64,000 nt of DNA from Spartobacteria bacterium (GTDB taxonomy: Bacteria; Verrucomicrobiota; Verrucomicrobiia; Chthoniobacterales; UBA10450). The DNA lies in NCBI GenBank assembly GCA_003169695.1, contig PNAS01000017.1:1-64000 (forward strand), read 5' to 3'. Positions 17,654 through 27,934 of this stretch are shown here, one piece after another. The notes beneath the pieces were generated by a model. It was not told the DNA's origin and ran no database searches. It was given only the letters and a program-made list of their open reading frames with translations. The position numbers and the translations under genes were made by a program. Within the stretch, counting starts at the first letter, position 1; every line of letters starts with the position of its first letter.

Positions 17654-18298
17654 GTGACCTCGCCTCTCCTTCTCCCAACGGTTGCGACCGCCCTTATCCT
17701 GTTCGCTTGCGATACCGCTTTCGGCCAGTTGGCCCGGCAAAACCGTCCGAAGCCTTCGCCCGCCGCGTCGCCCAGCGCACCACTTAATCAACCGATGCGG
17801 AAAGCTTCGGATCTGATAAAAACCCAGCCACCAATGAGCACGAACGCGTCTGTGCTTCAGAGCGTCACACCAGATAGTGCGCACGTCCTCGTTTCAATCT
17901 CAAAACAGCGCGCCTACCTGATGACGGGCGATCAAATCGCGATCGACAGCCCGATTTCGTCCGGCAAACGTGGGCATACGTCCCCGACTGGGAAATTCAC
18001 GATTCTGGAAAAGGACAAGGACCATCACTCGAGCATTTACGGGGACTATAAAGACACACAGGGGCGGACGGTGCGCGGTGGCATAAGTGCGCACATCGAT
18101 TCAGCTCCGAGCGGCACCCATTTCGTCGGGGCGTCGATGAAATGGTTCATGCGTTTAACAGGAGAGGGCGTCGGAATGCACGTTGGGATTCTGCCGGGGT
18201 ATCCCGCATCACACGGCTGCATCCGCATGCCGGAGCCAGCCGCCGCACTCTTCTATTCGCACGTGAAGGTGGGAACGCCGGCTGTCGTCGAGCCGTAA
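17654..18298 (+). CDS. L,D-transpeptidase (YkuD domain), exported
   Basis: A 214-residue periplasmic cysteine transpeptidase that forms 3-3 peptidoglycan cross-links or attaches proteins to the wall. Starts at GTG 17654, three bases after the previous stop. N-terminal signal peptide (LLLPTVATALILFACDTAFG), a Pro/Ser linker, then the YkuD domain from about residue 77: VLVSISKQRAYLM, SSGKRGHTSPTGKF, MHVGILPGYPASHGCIRM. The SHGCIRM block contains catalytic His and Cys. Probably an operon with the upstream unknown exported protein. Confidence 0.92.
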   Translation: MTSPLLLPTVATALILFACDTAFGQLARQNRPKPSPAASPSAPLNQPMRKASDLIKTQPPMSTNASVLQSVTPDSAHVLVSISKQRAYLMTGDQIAIDSPISSGKRGHTSPTGKFTILEKDKDHHSSIYGDYKDTQGRTVRGGISAHIDSAPSGTHFVGASMKWFMRLTGEGVGMHVGILPGYPASHGCIRMPEPAAALFYSHVKVGTPAVVEP

Positions 18299-18340
18299 AG
18301 GAACCTCGGAGGCACGCCCGCTGTGGCATCCCAAGCTCAT

Positions 18341-18363
18341 GGGACGGACGGACGCGTCCCTCC
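18341..18363. repeat. Palindrome between convergent genes
   Basis: GGGACGGAC and GGACGCGTCCC form a near-palindrome with a perfect GGACGCGTCC core, in the 88-bp gap between the L,D-transpeptidase and cinA 3' ends. It resembles the other gene-end palindromes in this window but is not clearly the same family. There is no T-run. Confidence 0.4.
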
Positions 18364-18386
18364 AATCGCTGAATCGGAAAAAGCAT

Positions 18387-19622
18387 CTACGCCAGCAATG
18401 ATCGCCGCAGCATTTCCAAGGCAGCCTGCGTCGTCAGCTCCTTGAACGTTGGCCTGTCATCAGGAAATCCAAAACTTCTGACCTGCGTCGTAGCGCCATC
18501 GGCTGCCAACGCGACGAAGACGGTGCCAACCGGCTTTTCTTCCGTGCCGCCGCCGGGTCCCGCAATTCCGGTCGTTGCCAGGGCGAAGGTCGTGTTCGCT
18601 TGCTGCCTCGCGCCTTCTGCCATCGCTCGCGCTACGTTTACGCTCACCGCCCCGTGTGCCGAGATGAGGCGCGCATCGACGCCCAACATCCCCTCTTTGG
18701 CCTCGTTCGCATACGTGACGTATCCCGCCAAAAAGACAGTGGAGGCGCCCGGGACGTTCGTGATTCGATGAGCGAGAAAACCGCCGGTACACGATTCCGC
18801 CACCGCAAGCGTTTGCTTCCTTTCCATTAAAAGTTTTACGACGACCTCTTCAAGGCTTCCGCCGTCGCTGGAAAAAATCGACGCACCCAGCCCTGCCGTA
18901 ATGATCGCTTCCGCTTGATCAAGCGCCAAACGTTCGCCGATGATTCGCAGATCAACCTCTCCAGGCCGCGCGCAATAACCGAGTTCAATTCCGGCGATTT
19001 CGAGCAGGCGCTCCCCGATTGCTTCTTCAACGAGGGATTCGCCCATCCCCGCGATGCGATAAGTCCGGCGATCGGTCGCAGATTCTTGCGGAACAATATC
19101 ACGGAGGATCGGCAGGACCGAACTCTTAAACATTGGTTGCAACTCGCGCGGCGGGCCTGGCAGAAGAAATAGATGCGGCGATTTCTTCGTAGAAGCTGCG
19201 TTAGCGGCAAGATACAAGCCCGGGGCCGATCCGTTTTCATTCGGCAAGACAGTTGCGCCCTGCGGCACTTCGGCTTGTCGCGACGTGCGATCCGTCAGCC
19301 TGAAGCCGCGACGCGCAGCTCGAGTGGCGATCGTGGCCATGATTGCCGCATAGTGGTGCAATTTCAGTCCTAAGAATTCAGCCGTGATTTCCCGTGTGAC
19401 ATCGTCCGTGGTCGGCCCAAGACCACCGGTCACGAAAATGATATCAGCTTGCTCTGATGATTCGGCCAGGGCCGCGCGAATCGCGGGGCCATCGGGCACA
19501 GAGAGCTGCCGGTCGACGCGCAATCCGAGCGAAAAGATTTCCCGAGCGATGAAGGACAGGTGCGAATTAAGCACATCGCCGAGCAAGAGCTCTGTGCCAG
19601 TGTTGATGACGATCGTTTTCAT
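18387..19622 (-). CDS. cinA: CinA family protein (nicotinamide mononucleotide deamidase)
   Basis: A 411-residue two-domain protein. The N-terminal MoaB/MogA-like domain (1 to about 170) shows TGTELLLGD and FVTGGLGPTTDD. The C-terminal CinA domain (about 255-405) shows AESCTGGFLAHRITNVPG and TTGIAGPGGGTEEKPVG, the NMN amidohydrolase site that recycles NMN to nicotinate mononucleotide. It fits NAD salvage alongside nadD in the same window. ATG 19622. Confidence 0.93.
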   Translation of the reverse strand: MKTIVINTGTELLLGDVLNSHLSFIAREIFSLGLRVDRQLSVPDGPAIRAALAESSEQADIIFVTGGLGPTTDDVTREITAEFLGLKLHHYAAIMATIATRAARRGFRLTDRTSRQAEVPQGATVLPNENGSAPGLYLAANAASTKKSPHLFLLPGPPRELQPMFKSSVLPILRDIVPQESATDRRTYRIAGMGESLVEEAIGERLLEIAGIELGYCARPGEVDLRIIGERLALDQAEAIITAGLGASIFSSDGGSLEEVVVKLLMERKQTLAVAESCTGGFLAHRITNVPGASTVFLAGYVTYANEAKEGMLGVDARLISAHGAVSVNVARAMAEGARQQANTTFALATTGIAGPGGGTEEKPVGTVFVALAADGATTQVRSFGFPDDRPTFKELTTQAALEMLRRSLLA

Positions 19623-19644
19623 CGCGTGTGTCGCAGGGCCACGG

Positions 19645-19801
19645 TTTGAACGTCCAACGTCCGACGCTCAGCGTCCAACGTTCAACTTCAGAAGAGCTGC
19701 AATGCCTCCAACTCGGGTGTGCGTTGGGCCCAATTAATGCCTAGTTTCGGACAGGCGCGCCGGGTCCCACGTTGGACACTTAGACGTTGGACGTTCAGCG
19801 C
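19645..19801. repeat. Inverted pair of GTCCAACGT repeats
   Basis: The left arm (19645-19686) contains TTGAACGTCCAACGTCCGA and GCGTCCAACGTTCAAC. The right arm (19769-19801) contains the reverse complement, CACGTTGGACACTTAGACG then TTGGACGTTCAGC. The left arm is itself partly palindromic. The pair fills most of the gap between clpX (ends 19815) and cinA (starts 19622), both minus strand. No gene is evident inside. Confidence 0.6.
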
Positions 19802-19814
19802 GAAGCGGTCACTC

Positions 19815-21095
19815 TCAAGCCGCTTTGTCCTGCTTCTTGATACGAATGAGTGGTGGTTTCTTCCCTTCGACCACCGCACGATTGATCGTCACCTCGGCGA
19901 TGTCCTCGCGACTAGGAATTTCGTACATGATTTCGAGCATGATCCGCTCGAGCATGGAACGTAGAGCGCGAGCGCCCGTGCCTTTCGTCACAGCTTGAGC
20001 CGCGAGCGCTTTCAAAGCACCCTTGGTCACGCTAAGGTCAACACCCTCCATCGAGAAGAGTTTAGTGTACTGCTTGATCATCGCATTCTTCGTATCCGTC
20101 AAAATGGCGACCAACTCATCCTCAGTAAGAGCATCGAGGGCGCTGAGAACTGGCAGTCGCCCGATGAATTCCGGGATCATGCCGAAGCTAAGCAAATCTT
20201 CCGGCTCAACATGCCGCACGGCTTCCCTCGCAAGCGCTGCTTCGACTTCCAGTGTTGGGCTGTTGAAGCCCATCGTCCGCTGACCGATGCGCTTCTGCAC
20301 GATCTTGTCGAGCCCGACAAAAGCGCCACCACAGATGAAGAGAATTTTCTCAGTGTTGACCTGGATGTATTCCTGGTGCGGGTGCTTCCGGCCGCCTTGT
20401 GGCGGGACGTTGCACGTGCTGCCTTCGAGAATCTTTAGCAGCGCCTGTTGCACGCCTTCGCCCGAAACGTCGCGTGTGATGCTGACGTTGTCAGTTTTGC
20501 GACCAATCTTGTCGATCTCGTCGATGTAAACGATCCCAATCTCGGCGCGTTTGACGTCGTAGTCGGCATTCTGGAGCAAACGAAGGATAATGTTCTCCAC
20601 ATCTTCCCCCACGTAGCCCGCTTCGGTCAGCGTCGTTGCATCCGCGATGCAAAAGGGTACGTCGAGAATTTTAGCAAGAGTTTTCGCAAGCAGCGTTTTG
20701 CCGGATCCCGTCGGCCCGATAAGAAGAATGTTGCTCTTCTCGATTTCGACGTCGGCGAATGGATCGGGCTGAAAAGCCGCGGACGTGTCGACCGGAGTGG
20801 CGCTTTGCAGGACGCGCTTAAAATGATTATGGACGGCGACCGAGAGCGTCTTCTTCGCGATGTCCTGGCCGATGACATACTGGTCGAGAGAGTGCCGAAT
20901 GTCGGCCGGTTTTGGAACACGAATCGTCGACGATTGCCGGCGCGCGTCCTCATTTAATTCCTTATCGAGGATGCTTTTGCAGACGTTGATGCAACTGTCG
21001 CAAATGTAGACGCCGGGACCGGCGATGAGCTTGCGCACCTCCGCGTGGCTCTTGCCACAAAAGGAGCACATTGTGAGGTTGGAGGCGCGGGCCAT
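19815..21095 (-). CDS. clpX: ATP-dependent Clp protease ATP-binding subunit ClpX
   Basis: AAA+ unfoldase that recognises tagged proteins and threads them into ClpP. The 426-residue protein has the N-terminal C4 zinc-binding domain (CSFCGKS then CDSCINVC), Walker A GPTGSGKT, Walker [12 protein letters not shown], an [18 protein letters not shown]-like segment (here [11 protein letters not shown]), and the ClpP-contact IGF-type loop region, here IGQRTMGF. C-terminal small AAA domain complete. It lies 24 bp after clpP, giving the order tig-clpP-clpX. Confidence 0.97.
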   Translation of the reverse strand: MARASNLTMCSFCGKSHAEVRKLIAGPGVYICDSCINVCKSILDKELNEDARRQSSTIRVPKPADIRHSLDQYVIGQDIAKKTLSVAVHNHFKRVLQSATPVDTSAAFQPDPFADVEIEKSNILLIGPTGSGKTLLAKTLAKILDVPFCIADATTLTEAGYVGEDVENIILRLLQNADYDVKRAEIGIVYIDEIDKIGRKTDNVSITRDVSGEGVQQALLKILEGSTCNVPPQGGRKHPHQEYIQVNTEKILFICGGAFVGLDKIVQKRIGQRTMGFNSPTLEVEAALAREAVRHVEPEDLLSFGMIPEFIGRLPVLSALDALTEDELVAILTDTKNAMIKQYTKLFSMEGVDLSVTKGALKALAAQAVTKGTGARALRSMLERIMLEIMYEIPSREDIAEVTINRAVVEGKKPPLIRIKKQDKAA

Positions 21096-21119
21096 ATTAC
21101 CGCCTTAGAAAAGCAGTTC

Positions 21120-21815
21120 TTATTCCTCGATCTTACGGGGCAATGCGGCCTCCGCGATCGCTGTTGAACCCTCCGGAGTGGCGCCATCCAGCAGCTTCGC
21201 TTCCTTGCGCGACTTGATCACTTCGTCCACGAGCCCATACGCCTTTGCCTCCGCCGCGGTCATGTAGTAATCGCGATCTGAGTCCAAACGAACCTGATCC
21301 TCTGTTTTGCCGGTGTGCTGGGAGATAATTTTGATCAGGCGCTTCTTGAGCTTGAACATGTATTCCACCTGCCGCTCGACGTCGCTCGCCTGCCCCTGCG
21401 CACCACCGGAAACCTGATGGATCATGATGTCGGAGTTCGGGAGCGCGAATCGCTTACCTTTCGTCCCCGCGCAAAGCAGGACCGCGCCCATGCTGGCCGC
21501 CATGCCGAGGCAATAGGTGGTTACGTCGCAAGTGAGGAACTGCATCGTGTCGTAGATCGCCAGTCCGGCGGTCACCGAGCCGCCCGGCGAATTGACGTAG
21601 ATGCTGATGTCTTTCTTGCCGTCTTCCATTTGCAGAAAAAGCAACTGAGCGATGACCAGGTTCGCGATGTGGTCGTCAATCGGCGTGCCGATAAAAACGA
21701 TCCGGTCTTTTAGCAAGCGGGAGTAGATGTCATAGCTCCGCTCGCCGCGGCCGGTCTGTTCGACCACCATCGGGATGAGGACGGACTGAGAGAAGTTTTT
21801 CTTCGCTGCGATCAT
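21120..21815 (-). CDS. clpP: ATP-dependent Clp protease proteolytic subunit ClpP
   Basis: Serine protease that forms the tetradecameric degradation chamber. 231 residues. Catalytic Ser in [11 protein letters not shown], His in SDIMIHQ, Asp in the [14 protein letters not shown] block. The start at ATG 21815 ([15 protein letters not shown]) lies four bases after the tig stop, so the two are probably translationally coupled. A longer frame upstream would run into tig. The C-terminal tail after KSRKEAK is about 25 residues longer than in E. coli ClpP and looks disordered. Confidence 0.97.
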   Translation of the reverse strand: MIAAKKNFSQSVLIPMVVEQTGRGERSYDIYSRLLKDRIVFIGTPIDDHIANLVIAQLLFLQMEDGKKDISIYVNSPGGSVTAGLAIYDTMQFLTCDVTTYCLGMAASMGAVLLCAGTKGKRFALPNSDIMIHQVSGGAQGQASDVERQVEYMFKLKKRLIKIISQHTGKTEDQVRLDSDRDYYMTAAEAKAYGLVDEVIKSRKEAKLLDGATPEGSTAIAEAALPRKIEE

Positions 21816-21819
21816 GATT

Positions 21820-23160
21820 TTATTCCGGCGGAGCGCTGATCGGCGCCGGTTGTGAAGTCGTTCCGACGATAACATTTTCCTTCAAAAAATCAAGAGTTTT
21901 GCCCAACAGAATCTCTTCGGCGAGGCCGTTTATGCGGTCGTTTTCTTCGAATTCTTTGCGCATTTTTTCCACGGAAACATTGTAATGTGCCGCTTGTTCG
22001 CGAATGCCGTTATCGATCTCTTCCCGTGTCACTTGGATCTTCTCGCGTTCGGCGATTCTATGGAGAATAAAGTTCGTCTTCAAACGGTGCGCCGCGAGCG
22101 ACCCGGCGCCTTCGATCAACTCCTTTTCTTTGCCCTTGAGCAGATCATCGGTCACGCCCCGTTCCCGATTGCGATGCACAAGCTCATTCAGCGCCCGACG
22201 CGTTTCGTTCTTCAGGAGGCTGGGCGGCAGATCGAAGCTGATGTGCTCGTGCAGGAACTTCACGACTTGCGCTTCCTGGGCTCGCCCGACCTCGTGCTCC
22301 TTCTCGCGCTCAAGATTATGCTCAATCGTATGACGCAAATCGGCGAGAGTTTTGTCTGGCAGCAGCGTGGCTGCGAACGCGTCGTCCAGCGTCGGGAGAA
22401 CCTTCTGTTTGATTTCGTTCAGCGTAACCGCGTAATCCGCCTTCTTGCCCGCCAGGTCCGGCACGGGGAAATCCGTCGGAAACACGACCTGCAAGCTGCG
22501 GGTGTCACCGGCCTTCATTCCGATAATTTGCTCGCAAAACTGCGGCAGAAAATTTTCCGGAGCCGAATGCAGCCAGAATTTTTTCCCGCCGTGCAGGTTC
22601 TTGCTCGCCTCCGGGATGATCTCGCTAATCGGAATCCCGTCGATCGCCCCCGTGAAATCGATCACGGCAAAATCCCCCATCGCCAGTTCGCGGTCAGTCA
22701 CATCTGTGAAATCAGCGGCTTGATCGCGCAAACGCTCGAGCGCGGCCTCGACCTCCGCTTCGGTCACGGTCGTTGCCGGCAGGTGCACCGGAATGTTTTT
22801 GTATTCAGGAAGCTCGAACTCCGGGGCGGTCACGACCGTCGCGCGAAAACGCATCGATCGATCATCGCCAAACTCCACGTCGCCGAGATCGGTCAGGGAA
22901 ACGACACGCAGCTTCTTCTCCGCGATCGCCTCGTGGTAGCTCTTCGAAACCAGAGCCTTCGTCAGCTCGTCCTGAATTTCCTTGCGGAACTTCTTTTCGA
23001 TGACCTGGCGGGGCGCTTTGCCAGCGCGATAGCCTGGGATCCGAGCATGACGCGAGTAGTTGCTCGCGATGGAATCCCACTCCTTTCGAACCTCCTCCGG
23101 TGGTAGTTCGATCCGAAGCGTCGCCAGGCCCTGCGGCTGATTTTCAACCTCCACTTTCAT
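21820..23160 (-). CDS. tig: Trigger factor
   Basis: Ribosome-associated chaperone and prolyl isomerase meeting nascent chains. 446 residues: ribosome-binding N-domain (1 to about 115) with the [19 protein letters not shown] signature, FKBP domain with [15 protein letters not shown], and a helical C-domain. ATG 23160 gives [11 protein letters not shown]; thirteen extra codons upstream are probably not translated. First gene of tig-clpP-clpX. The C-terminus is Pro/Ala-rich ([11 protein letters not shown]). Confidence 0.96.
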   Translation of the reverse strand: MKVEVENQPQGLATLRIELPPEEVRKEWDSIASNYSRHARIPGYRAGKAPRQVIEKKFRKEIQDELTKALVSKSYHEAIAEKKLRVVSLTDLGDVEFGDDRSMRFRATVVTAPEFELPEYKNIPVHLPATTVTEAEVEAALERLRDQAADFTDVTDRELAMGDFAVIDFTGAIDGIPISEIIPEASKNLHGGKKFWLHSAPENFLPQFCEQIIGMKAGDTRSLQVVFPTDFPVPDLAGKKADYAVTLNEIKQKVLPTLDDAFAATLLPDKTLADLRHTIEHNLEREKEHEVGRAQEAQVVKFLHEHISFDLPPSLLKNETRRALNELVHRNRERGVTDDLLKGKEKELIEGAGSLAAHRLKTNFILHRIAEREKIQVTREEIDNGIREQAAHYNVSVEKMRKEFEENDRINGLAEEILLGKTLDFLKENVIVGTTSQPAPISAPPE

Positions 23161-23200
23161 TTGCGCAGCGACGTTACGGGCGAGGTGCGTGATGCGCAAT

Positions 23201-23228
23201 AGGTGGATCGCGCGCTCCGTCGCGCGAT
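23201..23228. repeat. Third copy of the 28-bp dispersed repeat
   Basis: AGGTGGATCGCGCGCTCCGT continues into CGCGCGAT, identical to the arm at 9625-9652. It lies between tig (starts 23160, minus) and the hutI stop at 23233, again at a gene end. Here it is single rather than paired. Confidence 0.85.
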
Positions 23229-23232
23229 TGAC

Positions 23233-24477
23233 CTAAAACACTCGCTCTCCGCGCACGTAGACGGAATGCGTCTGGGGCACTCCGAAGTAATAGGCGAGCT
23301 CACGATAATCTGCGCAATCGAAGAGCGCGAAGTTAGCGAACTTGCCGGCTTCCAGGGAGCCGATCTTGTCGCCGCGTTTCAAGCTGTAGGCGGCATTAAT
23401 CGTTGCCGCCGTCACCCCTTCCGCGAGCGCCATTTTCATCTGCGTGGCAGCAAGCGACAACACCATCTGCATGGACGGTGTCGGGGAAGACCCGGGATTG
23501 AAATCGGTGGCAATCACAACTGCTAGTCCAGCCTCAATCATTTCGCGAGCATGAGGATAACCAGTCTTGCCTAACGAGTAAACCGAGCCCGGCAGCAACA
23601 CGGGCTGCACCCCAGCGCGTTTCATCGCGGCGATACCCGGCGCCTCGGTCTGCTCAAGATGATCAGCGGTCACCGCGCCTAATTCCGCCGCCAGTTCCGC
23701 TCCCCCACCGTTTGTCAGCTGGTCGGCGTGCATTCTGATACCCATGCCACGCTCTTTGGCCTCGCTCAGGATTTTGCGAGATGTCTGAACGTCGAAGTAG
23801 CCGTGCTCGCAAAAAACATCGCAAAACTCGGCAAGCCGCTCATCGGCGATCCGCGGAAGCATCTCATCGATTACCAAACTAACGTAACGATCTGGCGCGG
23901 ACTGGAAATCCTCCGGGATCGCGTGGGCTCCCAGGAAGGTCGGAACAAACTCAACCGGAGTTTCCTTGTTCAATCGCCGCACAACCCGCAAAATTTTGAT
24001 CTCGTCTTCGACCGAGAGTCCGTACCCGGACTTCGCTTCGACCGTCGTCGTGCCGCAGCGAATAAACCACTCCGCATGCTTGATAGCATGCGCCAGCAAT
24101 TGGTCCTCAGTTGCCGCCCGCGTCTTGCGGACGGTGGAGCGAATCCCGCCTCCGCCCGCCGCGATTTCCTCGTAAGTCGCGCCTCTCGCCCGCATCTCGA
24201 ATTCATCCACACGATTCCCCGCAAAGACAGGATGCGCGTGCGCGTCAACGAATCCGGGCAGGACCACGCGACCAGTCGCGTCGATGACTTCCGCATCGCC
24301 CGATATTTGCCTTTCGATCACGTTCGATGGGCCTGTGACGACGATCGCGCCACCACACATCAGCATTCCGCCGTCTGGTATGATTGCCAGATCACCAAGC
24401 TCAGCGCCGACCCGTGGCCGTGCCGGACCGGCGAGTGTAACGAGTTGCGAGGCGTGGAGAACCGCGAGCGTTTTCAA
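23233..24477 (-). CDS. hutI: Imidazolonepropionase
   Basis: Hydrolyses 4-imidazolone-5-propionate to N-formimino-glutamate, the third step of histidine degradation. 414 residues, amidohydrolase TIM barrel. Metal-binding [13 protein letters not shown] near residue 80, [10 protein letters not shown], a later [14 protein letters not shown] segment, and [13 protein letters not shown] near the C-terminal metal Asp. Last gene of the hut operon; 80 bp separate it from ftcD. Confidence 0.96.
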   Translation of the reverse strand: MKTLAVLHASQLVTLAGPARPRVGAELGDLAIIPDGGMLMCGGAIVVTGPSNVIERQISGDAEVIDATGRVVLPGFVDAHAHPVFAGNRVDEFEMRARGATYEEIAAGGGGIRSTVRKTRAATEDQLLAHAIKHAEWFIRCGTTTVEAKSGYGLSVEDEIKILRVVRRLNKETPVEFVPTFLGAHAIPEDFQSAPDRYVSLVIDEMLPRIADERLAEFCDVFCEHGYFDVQTSRKILSEAKERGMGIRMHADQLTNGGGAELAAELGAVTADHLEQTEAPGIAAMKRAGVQPVLLPGSVYSLGKTGYPHAREMIEAGLAVVIATDFNPGSSPTPSMQMVLSLAATQMKMALAEGVTAATINAAYSLKRGDKIGSLEAGKFANFALFDCADYRELAYYFGVPQTHSVYVRGERVF

Positions 24478-24557
24478 ATTTTCAGCCTACTTGAGACCCG
24501 AAGCACCACGAGAAGAAGCGGCCTGGTACGCTAGACGAAGGACAAGTCAACGTTCCC

Positions 24558-26243
24558 TTAACCCATCTTGCTTTCAACAATCTGACTAATCTTCTTAAAC
24601 TCCGAGGCGGATTCGGCGCTGATTCTCTGAACCTTTTCCTGGAGAGATGATTTCAGCTTTTCATCCTTCAGGCCGGCCAAATTAATTCGGACATTCAATG
24701 CCGCCCCGTCGATGCAAGCGCGCAAGGCAAGAACGCCGACCCCGACGTCAGAAATCGAAGCAGGGTTACCCTTTTCGGCCATTTCAGCGAGGAGTTGGTA
24801 GGATTTGCAGGCGGTTTCCATGACTCGCAGCGGAATTTCCGCCGCATATTTGTTTGCCAGCTCTATTGCGGCTGAGCGGGCCGCTTTTTCTTCTGCTGAC
24901 TCCTTGGGTAAGGCAAATGCATCCATCACCTTGTTAAAGGCAGCCGTGTCTTCGTCCACCAGAAAGAGCAACTCATCCTTCAATTGCTGCGCCTTGACCG
25001 CCCAGCCACTGAAATAACCAAGTTTCTCCTCCCAGCCGCGTTTTCCAGCGGAGAGATTGGCTACCATCCCTCCAAGAGAAATACCCAGGGCACCCATCAA
25101 AGCCGCGACAGAACCACCACCAGGCGCCGGAGAATCACTCAGGGTCTCATTGCAGAACTGGCGCAGGTCCATTTTCAAAAGCGATTTTTTTGAAACGGAT
25201 TCCATTTTTAGTTCGATGATCTTTTCTTTTGGATCGAACGGTTTCAACTCATTTAATCCCATTGAGCGGATTGCAATATCAATGAGTTCCTCCTCAGAAG
25301 CGCCTTCCGACCATTGCTGTTTCCGGAGAAAGTATTTTCCCGCCTCCACTAAACATTTCTTCGGAAGCATGCCCACGACTTCCGATCCTGTAACCCGCAA
25401 GCCTCGTTTGCTGGCGGACTCGCTACAGGCATCAAAGGCAGCGTGCAGGGGTGTTTCTTCAATGTTGGTTAGGTTCATCGAAACCTGGGCGATTCCATAT
25501 TCTTCCACATACCACCCAATGGCTTTCACGTGTTTCAACAATCCGGGAACACGGACAGGTTCTCCGTTTGCATCGAGCACAGGTTTCCCTCGCGGCGTGC
25601 CGTCGTCCGTTTTGACCCTGCCATTTTCTCTTACATCAAAAGCGACCGACGTGGCCCGTCGCACCGCCTTGGTGTTCAGATTCAAATTGTAGGCGACCAA
25701 GAATTCCCGCGCGCCAATCACCGTCGCGCCTGACTTCTCGCTGAATACTGAAGGCCCGAAATCCGGCTTCCACGCGGCTTCTTTCATTTTCTCGAAAAAG
25801 CCTTCGTATTCTCCGGAACGTATGATCGAGAGATTTGAGCGGGACTGATCCTTCGCTGCTCGTTCGTAGAGAAAGACTGGAATCTTCAGCTCCTCGCCGA
25901 CGCGCAGGCCCAACTGGTGTGCACAGGCAATTGCTTCTTCCCAACTCACGTTGCTCACCGGAATAAAAGGGCAGACATCCGTGGCGCCCATGCGGGGATG
26001 GGCACCCTTATGTTTCCGCATGTCTATGAGCTCCGCAGCTTTTTGAATTCCACGGAAGGCGGCTTCCACCGCAGCTTCCGGACTGCCAGCAAAGGTGACT
26101 ACTGTGCGGTTGGTGCTGGCCCCAGGATCTACGTTGAGCAGGGAGATTCCGTCCACCGATTCAATCGCGGCAGTGATCTGTCGGATGATCTCCAGGTCAC
26201 GGCCTTCAGAAAAGTTGGGTACGCATTCGATGAGTTTTTGCAT
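24558..26243 (-). CDS. ftcD: Glutamate formimidoyltransferase / formiminotetrahydrofolate cyclodeaminase
   Basis: A bifunctional enzyme of 561 residues. The N-terminal transferase (1 to about 330) moves the formimino group from formiminoglutamate to tetrahydrofolate: MQKLIECVPNFSEGRD, HKGAHPRMGATDVCPF. The C-terminal cyclodeaminase (about 370-561) releases ammonia and makes methenyl-THF: DSPAPGGGSVAALMGALG. I chose ATG 26243 because the family begins MxKLIECVPNFSEG. The fused form is known from animals and Bacteroidota. By eye the base composition is less GC-rich than hutU and hutH, which suggests separate acquisition. Confidence 0.95.
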   Translation of the reverse strand: MQKLIECVPNFSEGRDLEIIRQITAAIESVDGISLLNVDPGASTNRTVVTFAGSPEAAVEAAFRGIQKAAELIDMRKHKGAHPRMGATDVCPFIPVSNVSWEEAIACAHQLGLRVGEELKIPVFLYERAAKDQSRSNLSIIRSGEYEGFFEKMKEAAWKPDFGPSVFSEKSGATVIGAREFLVAYNLNLNTKAVRRATSVAFDVRENGRVKTDDGTPRGKPVLDANGEPVRVPGLLKHVKAIGWYVEEYGIAQVSMNLTNIEETPLHAAFDACSESASKRGLRVTGSEVVGMLPKKCLVEAGKYFLRKQQWSEGASEEELIDIAIRSMGLNELKPFDPKEKIIELKMESVSKKSLLKMDLRQFCNETLSDSPAPGGGSVAALMGALGISLGGMVANLSAGKRGWEEKLGYFSGWAVKAQQLKDELLFLVDEDTAAFNKVMDAFALPKESAEEKAARSAAIELANKYAAEIPLRVMETACKSYQLLAEMAEKGNPASISDVGVGVLALRACIDGAALNVRINLAGLKDEKLKSSLQEKVQRISAESASEFKKISQIVESKMG

Positions 26244-26266
26244 GGTGTTCCGGACCGTCTCGCCTT

Positions 26267-27934
26267 TCAATCGCGCGCTCTTGGCTCCATCGGGATCCTA
26301 ATGTCGTGCGCCTCCGCAAAACCGATCGCGCGAGAATATCCGGCGTCCGCGTGACGCAGAACGCCCATGCCGGGGTCGCTCATTAGAACCCGCTCGAGCC
26401 GGCGTTTCGCGCTGTCTGTTCCGTCGGCCACGATGACCATTCCGGCGTGCTGGGAATAGCCGATGCCGACACCGCCTCCGTTGTGAATTGAAATCCAGGA
26501 AGCCCCCGCTGCCGTATTGACGAGCGCGTTGAGAAACGCCCAATCCGCGATCGCGTCGCTGCCATCGAGCATGCCTTCGGTTTCGCGAAACGGCGAAGCG
26601 ACCGAACCGGTGTCGAGATGATCGCGGCCGATGACGATGGGCGCTTTGATTTCGCCGCGCTTCACCAGATCGTTCATGGCGATGCCAAACCCGGCACGGT
26701 CGCCATAGCCTAGCCAGCAGATGCGTGCCGGCAGACCTTGGAATTGGATTCGCTCTTTCGCCAGTTTCATCCAACGCTTGAGCGTTTCGTTCTCCGGAAA
26801 AAGTTCGAGAGCGAGTTGATCGGTCCGCGCGATGTCTTGCGGATCACCGCTCAACGCGACCCAGCGAAACGGTCCTTTTCCTTCGCAAAAAAGCGGTCGG
26901 ATGTATTCGGGAACGAAGCCGGGAATGTTGAACGCGTTTTCGACTCCGGCCTTTTTTGCCTGCGTCCGAAGATTGTTCCCGTAATCGAAGGTAATCGCGC
27001 CGCGCTTTTGCAACGCGAGCATCGCCTCGACGTGCACCCCCATCGATCGCATCGAGCGCTCGATGTATTCGTCCGGATTTTTCGCGCGCAACTGTAGCGC
27101 TTCCGCAAACGCCATTTCGTTCGGGACGTAGCCGTTGAGCGCATCGTGCGCGCTGGTTTGATCAGTGAGAATATCGGGAACGACACCGCCCTTCACCATC
27201 TCAGGTAATACATCCGCACAATTGCCGACCAAGCCGACCGATACCGGCTCCTTCTTCCTTCGCGCTTGCTCGATCAGCGCAAGCGCTTCGTCGAGAGACG
27301 TTGCGATCTTATCGCAATAGCCGCTCGTCAATCGCTTCTCGATCCGCGTGCGATCGACCTCGATGCCGAGAAAAAGCGCACCGTTCATGGTGGCGGCGAG
27401 CGGCTGTGCTCCGCCCATGCCTCCGAGTCCACCGGTGACGACAAATTTTCCCGCGAGCGATCCGCCGAAATGTTTCCGGCCGGCTTCCGCGAAAGTCTCA
27501 AACGTTCCTTGCACGATTCCCTGGCTGCCAATGTAAATCCACGAGCCGGCCGTCATCTGGCCGTACATGGTGAGTCCCAGTCGCTCGAGCCGATTGAATT
27601 CCGCGTAGTTCGACCAGTGGCCGACGAGATTGGAATTCGCGATCAAGACGCGTGGCGCCTCATCGTGTGTGCGAAAAACGCCGACGGGTTTGCCGGATTG
27701 GACGAGCAATGTCTCGTCGTTCTCCAGTGCGCGAAGCGATCGCACAATCGCGTCAAACGCCTCCCAGCTCCGTGCCGCCCGGCCGGTCCCACCGTAAACG
27801 ATCAGGTTGTCCGGATTTTCCGCCACGTCGGGATCGAGATTGTTCATCAACATCCGGAGCGCAGCCTCCTGATGCCAGCCCTTGCAGCTTTTCTCAGGGC
27901 CACGAGGCGCGCGGATCACTCGTTTCGAGCTCAT
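26267..27934 (-). CDS. hutU: Urocanate hydratase
   Basis: Converts urocanate to imidazolonepropionate using tightly bound NAD+ as electrophile. 555 residues, usual length. Seen: [19 protein letters not shown], the NAD-binding [11 protein letters not shown], and [19 protein letters not shown] near the C-terminus with the conserved active-site region. Its ATG overlaps the hutH stop by four bases (ATGA), indicating coupling. Second gene of hutH-hutU-ftcD-hutI. Confidence 0.97.
   Translation of the reverse strand: MSSKRVIRAPRGPEKSCKGWHQEAALRMLMNNLDPDVAENPDNLIVYGGTGRAARSWEAFDAIVRSLRALENDETLLVQSGKPVGVFRTHDEAPRVLIANSNLVGHWSNYAEFNRLERLGLTMYGQMTAGSWIYIGSQGIVQGTFETFAEAGRKHFGGSLAGKFVVTGGLGGMGGAQPLAATMNGALFLGIEVDRTRIEKRLTSGYCDKIATSLDEALALIEQARRKKEPVSVGLVGNCADVLPEMVKGGVVPDILTDQTSAHDALNGYVPNEMAFAEALQLRAKNPDEYIERSMRSMGVHVEAMLALQKRGAITFDYGNNLRTQAKKAGVENAFNIPGFVPEYIRPLFCEGKGPFRWVALSGDPQDIARTDQLALELFPENETLKRWMKLAKERIQFQGLPARICWLGYGDRAGFGIAMNDLVKRGEIKAPIVIGRDHLDTGSVASPFRETEGMLDGSDAIADWAFLNALVNTAAGASWISIHNGGGVGIGYSQHAGMVIVADGTDSAKRRLERVLMSDPGMGVLRHADAGYSRAIGFAEAHDIRIPMEPRARD

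Noticed and set aside
21985-23106. 373-residue plus-strand frame over tig
   Set aside because: Antisense shadow of trigger factor with no family motifs.
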